Origin: Zygnema cylindricum
Taxonomy: Eukaryota > Streptophyta > Zygnematophyceae > Zygnematales > Zygnemataceae
DNA: 20,841 nucleotides
NCBI GenBank assembly: GCA_037447655.1
Contig: JBBHKE010002915.1
Location: 1-20,841, forward strand
Direction of reading: 5' to 3'
The notes under the pieces: generated by a model
Seen by the model: only the letters and a program-made list of their open reading frames with translations
Databases searched by the model: none
What the model was told of the DNA's origin: nothing
Shown here: positions 15,261 to 20,841 of the stretch, piece after piece
How the letters are laid out: each line of letters starts with the position of its first letter
How positions within the stretch are numbered: the stretch's first letter is position 1
Position numbers and translations under genes: made by a program

Positions 15261-16015
15261 CTTTTGGACAAGAATACTAAGCCACGGGGTAGCCACTAGG
15301 CTCTCGGGTCTTCCGCGTATTCTCTACAAGAGTAATCTCAAAGGAAAGCAACGAAGCAAAATATTCAATTCCAACCAAAACACAGAAAATCGGAATTAAC
15401 CAAAAATGACACTTTCCCAAGAAAACCGAAATACCACACACATAAATACACTCAAACAAACTGTCCAACTGTCCGGAGAACGGCGCAGCTTGCGCACCTC
15501 AAGCCTCCACTCCACCAATCGCCAAAAAGACAAATTTGGAGGGAAACCTTCCGGACTTGGCCGAAGCCATGTGGATTAAAAGAGAGGCAAAAACAAAGGC
15601 ACATATTCTTAACCTATCTAGCCGCTATAGCTAGCTAGCAATAAGAAAGAGAAAGCATGAGCAATCGGTGAGAGAGAGAGCAAGAGAAAAGCTCCGCTGC
15701 CAAGAGAAAATTCTTGTCCAAAAGCTAAATTCTCTAAGTCTGAGAATTAGGCTAAGTAAGAGCTACGCTATGCCTAAGCCAAATTAGCCTACGTCTAGTC
15801 TACTTTACATGCATGAAACTACTTAAGATGTTGGCCAATAGGCGGCCAACATCGTCTGCCGTACGCATAACAAAATCCACCGTCCGAGGGTAAAAACCCT
15901 CCCTAACTACATAAGCGCACAAACCTACATGGGTTCGCGACTTAAATAAATAAATAAATGGTGTATCGAAGCGTCACCCGGAAATCACGATTCCCCTCCG
16001 TACGATACTCCACGT
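15261..16015. other. Gene-free spacer with small hairpins
   Basis: No coding region is supported. It holds two perfect stem-loops: GATGTTGGCC (15827-15836) with GGCCAACATC (15844-15853), and GAGGGT-AAAA-ACCCTC (15886-15901). There is also AATTCTC/GAGAATT around 15729-15749 and a short AAAT microsatellite (15944-15959). The hairpin cluster next to the minisatellite copy suggests the end of another repeat, but no partner copy is in the window. Confidence 0.5.
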
Positions 16016-16441
16016 CCATACTTCGAAATTGTAGTACTTACGTACGAAATAAAAGGTATCGCACGAAATACTTGAAAAGTGTGTACCTACACACGAAACA
16101 AAACGTCTAGCACGAAATTAGTACTTTTCACCGAGACATACAAATAGATGAACCGGCGTGAAATCCCACGTGCGAACGAAAATTATGCACGCATGCCAAA
16201 ATCGTGCGTGTATGCCTAAAATCGCGCGTGCATGCATAAAACCGCGCGTGCATGCGAAATACCGCGCGCGTGTGCCTTAAACCGTGCGTGCATGTGTAAC
16301 ACTGCGCGTGCATGAGAAATACCGCGCGTGCGTGAGAAATACCGCGCGTGCATGAGAAAAATCGCGCATGCGTGCGTAATATCGTGCGCACGCGCCGACT
16401 ATCGCGCGTAGGCACAAGCTACAAACACGATGCGGCATGAC
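16016..16441. repeat. 20-bp GC-rich minisatellite, right copy
   Basis: Same orientation and structure as 1-373. A leader with two roughly 50-bp units (16031-16130) is followed by about twelve 20-bp units (16185-16415) with CGCGCGTGCATGA-type cores, and the shared right border GATGCGGCATGACA. Beyond the border the sequence becomes the truncated Copia polyprotein, whereas the left copy continues into unrelated DNA. Minus-strand ORFs across the array are by-products of the repeat. Confidence 0.85.
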
Positions 16442-17834
16442 AAAGATCATCACTCCTTCTACACTCCCATCACTTACTTTTTTCAAATCCATGGGAGAGG
16501 TACAACTGTTAGCATTTTCCATCTGGAATTTCTCAAGCATATTACCCATTGCTTTCTTCTAAGTATGTCTGATAATCTTCTTCCCCCTATCTCTCTCCAT
16601 TTAAATCCCCAAAATATATCTTGCCTCCCCTAAATCCTTCATATAAAATTTGCTTCTAAGATCCTTCTTTAACTTATTAATCTTTTCCAAAGATTTACTC
16701 AACACAAGCAGATCATCCACATAAATTGCAATAAAAATGACACCATTCTCATATTCAAACATGTAGATAGAATGGTCAGAGCTGATACGGATATATCCCA
16801 CACCGGTAAGAAACTAATCTAGTTTCTTATTCCACTGTCGAGGAGCCTGCTTCAGTCCATATAAGGATTTTATGAGCCTGCAGACTTTGCTCTCTTTTCT
16901 TTCTTCCACGAACCTCTCGCGTTGTCTAATGAAAATATCTTCCTTCAACTCACCATTAACAAAAGCAGTCTGAATGTCCATCTGGTGTATTTCCATATCT
17001 TACGCTGCTGCCAGACTGAGGAGAATCCTTACTGATGGGAATCGAACAACTGGAGCAAAGTTTTCCTCATAGTCAATCCCCTCCTTTTTGGGTGAACCCC
17101 TTCGCTACCAATCGAGCCTTATATCTCTCAATGGTATTATCTGGGTTCAGTTTTAGTTTAAATACCCATTTACACCCAATAGGTTTTCTGTTTGGAGGAC
17201 AATCTGCTAGTTCCCAAGTATTTGCTTCTATGATAGAAGCCATCTCATCATTTATGGCTCTAATCCATCTTTCTTTCTTTAGACTATTCACTGCCTCCGA
17301 GTAAGACTGAGGCTCATCTGGGTGAGATAACTTAGTTACCTTATGAGCGGCTTGTTTTTTCTGTATCATTTTGTTGCTCCTCCTTCCTCCCTCAAACTCC
17401 GCAGCTGGAATGGATGGAAGTTTTGGATTTCTTCTCACTGTCTCATTGGCTCCCTTGTCCATGGAAGCCAGCTCTTGTCCCTCTTCTTCTATCTCCTCGA
17501 AGTCCATATGAGTATAAGAGGTTTCCGGTGAGTCTCTTGTATCTTGGATCTCCCCTGAATCTGCAATCATGGTTTCACTCATGTCCCTTTCGGGAACGAC
17601 AGAGTTCTCCTCACTTTCGTACTCAAATCTGATTCTTATCATCTTTGTATATTTAAAGGGGTCAAATGACATCCCTTCATCCATGAAAACTAAGTGTTTG
17701 ACCATAATGATATCTTTCTTTGCTAAGTCATAGACTCTATATCCCTTAACATCCTGATTATATCCCACAAAGTATCATGGTTTTCCGTTAGCATCTAGTT
17801 TCCAGTTTTTCATATCGGTGTCAATACTGTAAAC
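16441..17834 (-). pseudogene. Copia reverse transcriptase (truncated)
   Basis: After the post-integrase linker (Y-F-V-G-Y-N and H-L-V-F-M-D-E), the minus-strand frame has P-Q-S-Y-S-E-A, I-G-C-K-W-V-F-K-L-K, R-L-V-A-K-G-F-T-Q, then D-I-Q-T-A-F-V-N-G-E-L, L-Y-G-L-K-Q-A-P-R-Q-W-N and Y-V-D-D-L-L (YVDD at 16723-16712), and L-G-E-A-R-Y-I-L-G-I. These are Copia RT signatures. Stops separate the blocks near 17070, 17000, 16810 and 16600. The readable protein continues to N-S-C-T-S-P-M and ends at about 16443, where the minisatellite begins, so RNase H is lost. Confidence 0.9.
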
Positions 17835-18560
17835 TTAGCTACCAAACACTTTAAGGTGTGATACATGTGGTTTCCATCCAACCCATCTCTCATAAGGTGT
17901 CACTCCCTTTACAGCTGATGTAAGGACTCTATTGTTAATGTAGTTGGCACAGTTCATTGCTTCTGCCCAAAATCTCTTTCCTATTTTCTTGTCTACCAAC
18001 ATACTCCATGCACTATCTCCTACTGTTCGATTCAATCTCTCAGCTACCCCATTTTGTTTCGGGTTATATGGTACAGTTTTCTGGTGCTGCACTCCCTCAT
18101 CTCTCAGATTTTCCTCAAACTGGTTAGAGGTATATTCCCCCCCATTATCACTTTTTATCCTCTTAATGGGGGTTTCATGCAACTTCTCACTCCATGCTTT
18201 ATATTCTTTGAAGTAAGTTGATGCTTCAGACTTTGTTTTCAGAAAGTAGACTCTATAGTACCTAGACCAGTCATCGGTTATCGTCATCATAAACCTCTTT
18301 CCTCCATCCGAAGGTACTTTTGCAGGTCCCCAAATATCTGTGTGGACCAAATCTAACACTTTATCACCTCTATATGTGGCGGCTTTAGGAAAGGGAAGTA
18401 TGTGAGCCTTACCTTGAGCACAGCCACTACAATCATCCATCATTTCATTATCCCCAAACAGAAGGCCTTCTACTACCCCAAGCTTTTTCATTTCCCTCAA
18501 TCTATCAAAATGCACATGCCCCGACCGCTTATGCCAAATCATCAACTTAGGAACACCAAC
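17835..18560 (-). pseudogene. Copia integrase
   Basis: Minus-strand frame, with the GAG-pre-integrase HHCC site in W-H-K-R-S-G-H (His near 18533 and 18518) and C-S-G-C (near 18431-18420). The catalytic triad is Asp in H-T-D-I-W-G-P (near 18338), Asp in K-S-D-N-G-G-E-Y (near 18149) and Glu in N-G-V-A-E-R-L-N-R (near 18041), with 35 residues between the last two. The frame is continuous with the protease upstream and stops after K-V-F-G-S. All catalytic residues are present; inactivity comes from the surrounding stops. Confidence 0.92.
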
Positions 18561-18995
18561 ATAGTAAGCATTCTTATTTTCATTGCTCAAGTTAAACCTA
18601 CATATTCCTTCGCTACCCTTATCTGCCATGAAGTAAACTTCATCCCCATACTTAGTTGTAAAAACTTTTTTTTTGGTTAAGGTATCAAACTCTTTGTCAT
18701 CTAACAAAGACGTAAAGACAAGATTTTTACTCAGCTGAGGAATGTAGAGTACATCTGAGAATGTAAGTATATAAGTTTTACCATCCACTAAGACTTTCAG
18801 ATCTAGTGATCCCACTAGATCTGTAGTAACCACTCTCCCATCCCCATATTCTATCTCTACAGTAGGGATCTTTCTTAACTTAGTGAAGAGTTTTTTATCA
18901 CGACACATATGCATGGATGCACCTGAGTCGATGATCCATCCTTCCTGTGGAGCTTCTCGGATTGCTCCAAGGGCACACTTCTGCCTCCGAGGGAT
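18561..18995 (-). pseudogene. Copia protease region
   Basis: The frame reads through I-P-R-R-Q-K-C-A-L-G-A-I-R-E to W-I-I-D-S-G-A-S-M-H-M (catalytic Asp at 18927-18929), the Copia protease signature, then a D-V-L-Y-I-P-Q-L-S-K-N-L segment near 18750. A TAG (18993-18995) separates it from Gag in the same frame. The segment just before the active site is the last stretch shared with the gag-only element (its residues 389-402). Confidence 0.88.
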
Positions 18996-20047
18996 CTACT
19001 TCTCCTCCAGACTCTCGTCAAGAAGAAGCTCCCCATCCTCCTCAGAGGACTCATCCTCAGTTTCTCCTGTCACTTTTGTAACCACAAGTGTCTTTTTCTT
19101 CCCTCTGGGATAACCCCCTCCACGGTTCTCTTGGAGCCTCAGCTCTGACAGCTTCACGGAATCTGCGCTGAAGTGTCCCGGCTTTTTGCAAAAATGACAA
19201 AGACCCTTTGGGGGCCTCGGTCCCCCAAAATGATCTCTTTCCCCTTTGTTAGGTTTCTTCAAGTCCTTCCCCCATCGGTCCCCTCCTGCTGCTAGAGCTT
19301 GATTGCTCTTTCCTCCTCTCCTAATCTCCATTGTGTTTTCCTGCACAAGTATCATCCTGACCACTGTGTTCCATTTCCATGAACTATCGGGCATTCCTGT
19401 ACTCGATACACTATGTTCTCGAACTCATCTGGTAACTTCATGATAAGGGTGTTAACTTTCATTTTCATTGTACCTGTCCACCCAGCACTTTCCATCTCCA
19501 TATACAAACAAGAAAAATCATAAGAGTAATCTAGCATCTTTCCTCCTTTGTAAGTGTAACTCACTAGCTTTTGCTCAACCAATTCAAGCTCCTGAATAGT
19601 TCCAGCTCTATAAATCTCCACCAAACTCACCCACAACTCCTCGGCCTTGTGAATGTGAAGATGAGGGGTGGCCAAAGCTTGAGTGAGGTGCCTCAAAATA
19701 AAATTCTTGAGAAGCATGTTTACATCCTCGCACATTTGACTATCGTTCTCCGCGGTCTTCACGGTCGTCGCTCTCGGTATTGTGGCAATAGGAGTGAGGG
19801 GTGTCTCATTCCCTTTCCCCTTTTCGGACACACTGCTGTCCCCATCATCTACCTCCTCTGATAAGGCAGCCGTTGCTGTAGGAAACCACACTCCTCCAAA
19901 TCGTGGTGGAGTTCTCGAAGGTGGACGTTTCACTAGTCCACTGACGATACCCTAGAATCGTTTTTCGCACAAAGCTCCCATCATCATGGTTTCCCAATAG
20001 ATTAACCCAGATCCATTCAAGGTAGGCACCCTAGAGGGTGGGCCCAT
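18996..20047 (-). pseudogene. Copia Gag starting in the primer-binding site
   Basis: The first Met (20047-20045) lies inside the primer-binding site. The frame then reads G-P-P-S-R-V-P, as in the gag-only element, and N-G-S-G-L-I-Y-W, and meets TAG at 19952-19954, where the relative has Trp (TGG). The UBN2-like domain follows (K-L-P-D-E-F-E-N-I-V, near 19430), then a frameshift near 19390, then a zinc knuckle (19199-19158) reading C-H-F-C-K-K-P-G-H-F-S-A-D-S, with Ser for the final Cys. An acidic segment ends the region. Homology with the Gag at 7760-9718 runs its entire length. Confidence 0.85.
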
Positions 20048-20051
20048 AACC
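20037..20051 (-). promoter_or_regulatory. Primer-binding site, initiator tRNA-Met anticodon arm
   Basis: On the minus strand GGTTATGGGCCCACC follows directly after the LTR end (TTTCA). It is complementary to 15 bases of plant initiator tRNA-Met ending at base 39; the 16th position, paired in the gag-only element, differs. It contains the Gag ATG (20047-20045). The same layout in two diverged elements shows it is a lineage trait. Confidence 0.85.
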
Positions 20052-20390
20052 TGAAACTATGTGTCCTCCATTGGACTACAAAGTACAGGAAACCTCTAGA
20101 TAGTTATTAACTAACCCACTTTCAATGGAAACCACTGCTACCCAAGCACACAAGCAGACAATCTGACAGCATTCCTTTGCAGCGTGGACTCCCGTGAGTC
20201 CGTAGGAAAAAGAATCTCTAAAAACTCCCAACCAGGCGATAAGTTATAAGCCGACAAAAAAAGTCAATTTATACAACCTCTCAAAGAGAGAGAAGACCAT
20301 CTACCAAATTTTTCTAAGTCCTAGCTCCCTCTTGTTGAAAAGAGGTAATTAATAGTTCACTTCCCTAATTTACTTTTGCTTTAAAGAAAG
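20052..20390 (-). repeat. Partial 5' LTR of the Copia (R-U5 side)
   Basis: Read on the minus strand this matches the gag-only LTR from about 7290 to 7755: GGACTTAGA, the TATA box (20273-20267), GATTCTTTTT, the stem-loop GGACTCACGGGAGTCC (20201-20186), TCAGATTGTCTGC, ACTATCTAGA, CCAATGGAGG and the end TTTCA at 20052. It is about 130 bp shorter because part of U5 is absent. The match fades around 20385-20400, and the expected U3 does not follow in this orientation. Confidence 0.75.
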
Positions 20391-20474
20391 AGAGTGAGGA
20401 TCAAAGGCGCGCCATGGCTGCCGCAATATTTAGAAAGTCGCAGTTTTTTGAAGTAAAGGGTATTTTGTTAAAAT

Positions 20475-20546
20475 GATGCCTAAGTCAGGATTTGAACCTG
20501 CGACCTCTAAATTCTCTATACCCTAACGCAGTAACCAGTAAGGCAT
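20475..20546 (-). other. tRNA-like segment with Pol III A and B boxes
   Basis: Minus strand. The B box GGTTCAAATCC (20498-20488) is a perfect match to GGTTCRANTCC, and an A-box-like TGCCTTACTGG (20545-20535) lies 36 bases upstream. The ends can pair (ATGCCT with AGGCAT). However, the D and acceptor stems compete for the same bases and the T stem has a mismatch, so it is not a normal tRNA gene. It is the counterpart of 6770-6836 in the other LTR family. Confidence 0.5.
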
Positions 20547-20739
20547 TACGAAACGATACACGTGACGGGTTTGATAAAAATATAAACATTAACGCAAGAG
20601 CAAATTAACAGCAAACTAACCAAAAGGAACAATTTGAGAATGTACGCAAATCTGAACCGTGTAAAATATGTTTTGATCGGACGGCCAACATTAAAGCCGC
20701 CACGCGAAGTGAGATTTTGGCGGCATACGGAGATAGCAT

Positions 20740-20755
20740 CACGTGGTGCCACGTG
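20740..20755. promoter_or_regulatory. Paired G-boxes in the U3-like segment
   Basis: CACGTG at 20740-20745 and 20750-20755, the second within CCACGTGG. The first aligns with the G-box at 7135-7140 of the gag-only LTR. Retention of a G-box pair in two diverged U3 regions suggests a bound factor; this is inference. Confidence 0.45.
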
Positions 20756-20841
20756 GCGCCACATTATTTGATACCGGAGAAGATGGGAGGAGGAACCATG
20801 GCTTCCGATTTGACAGGTGTCACCTTATATACCTTGTCGTA

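Larger units (their letters stand above)
16441..20841 (-). mobile_element. Decayed, 3'-truncated Ty1/Copia retrotransposon
   Basis: On the minus strand: partial 5' LTR (20052 to about 20390), primer site (20051-20037), Gag (20047-18996), protease (about 18995-18850), integrase (18560-17835) and RT (17340 to about 16441). PR-IN-RT order defines Copia. RNase H, the polypurine tract and the 3' LTR are missing: similarity stops at the minisatellite border. Stops and frameshifts occur in Gag, after integrase and within RT. Its Gag and LTR are related to those of the gag-only element, so it represents the lineage that could have supplied that element's pol functions. Everything beyond about 20390 may belong to another copy. 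Confidence 0.85.
20400..20841 (+). repeat. U3-like LTR segment in opposite orientation
   Basis: Read on the plus strand this matches U3 of the gag-only LTR from about 6690 to 7230: GCCATGGCTGCC (20411-20422), an antisense tRNA-like segment (20475-20546), TTTGATCGGACGGCC (20672-20686), ATTTTGGCGG, CACGTGGT, ACATT, CGGAGA, and TGACAGGTGTC...CTTGTCGTA at the window end. It is thus inverted relative to the adjoining LTR part at 20052-20390. It is either the start of another element running out of the window or an inverted U3. Confidence 0.65.

Noticed and set aside
16128-16415. 95-codon minus-strand ORF over the right minisatellite
   Set aside because: Same artefact; its resemblance to the left ORF reflects the shared repeat, not protein conservation.
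1-16441. The two minisatellite modules as LTRs of one giant element
   Set aside because: The interval holds remnants of several unrelated elements in different states of decay, and no primer site or polypurine tract adjoins either module.
20475-20546. Functional tRNA gene
   Set aside because: The ends pair, but D-arm and acceptor compete, the T stem has a mismatch and no clean anticodon arm forms; it is better described as tRNA-like.

Overview
The window is a stack of LTR retrotransposons with no convincing host gene. The organism is almost certainly a land plant. This rests on plant-type Copia and chromodomain Gypsy (chromovirus) polyproteins, telomere-like AAACCCTAA motifs inside one LTR, and two primer sites that pair with the plant initiator tRNA. 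I cannot place the species.

Layout, left to right. (1) 1-373: a 20-bp GC-rich minisatellite whose sister copy lies 16 kb away at 16016-16441. (2) 601-3336, minus strand: a decayed gag-protease of an unassigned LTR element with two damaged zinc knuckles. (3) 4038-14724, minus strand: a decayed chromovirus with LTR-like repeats of 388 bp that differ at 7 positions. Its gag, protease, RT, RNase H and integrase are all recognisable, followed by a chromodomain. About 1 kb of unexplained sequence, including a coding-like relic, separates the chromodomain from the 3' LTR. (4) 6561-10931, plus strand: a young, complete element inserted into the chromovirus integrase. It has two 1195-bp LTRs in which I see no difference, and one intact ORF that fills the internal region. 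(5) 14725-16015: AT-rich and hairpin-bearing sequence without genes. (6) 16441-20051, minus strand: a decayed Copia related to the young element, truncated after RT where it meets the second minisatellite copy. (7) 20052-20841: two LTR segments of the same superfamily in opposite orientations.

The most interesting object is the young element at 6561-10931. It encodes Gag but no pol. Gag homology to the neighbouring Copia continues to just before the protease site, where pol is replaced by about 254 residues I do not recognise. Its primer-binding site starts at the base after the 5' LTR and pairs with bases 24-39 of plant initiator tRNA-Met, that is the anticodon arm, as in the half-tRNA priming of Drosophila copia. 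The complement of a CAU anticodon is AUG, and that AUG is in frame with Gag, so one 16-base site appears to be both primer site and start codon. The neighbouring Copia has the same arrangement. The young element therefore looks like a non-autonomous partner of a Copia lineage whose autonomous member supplies protease, integrase and RT.
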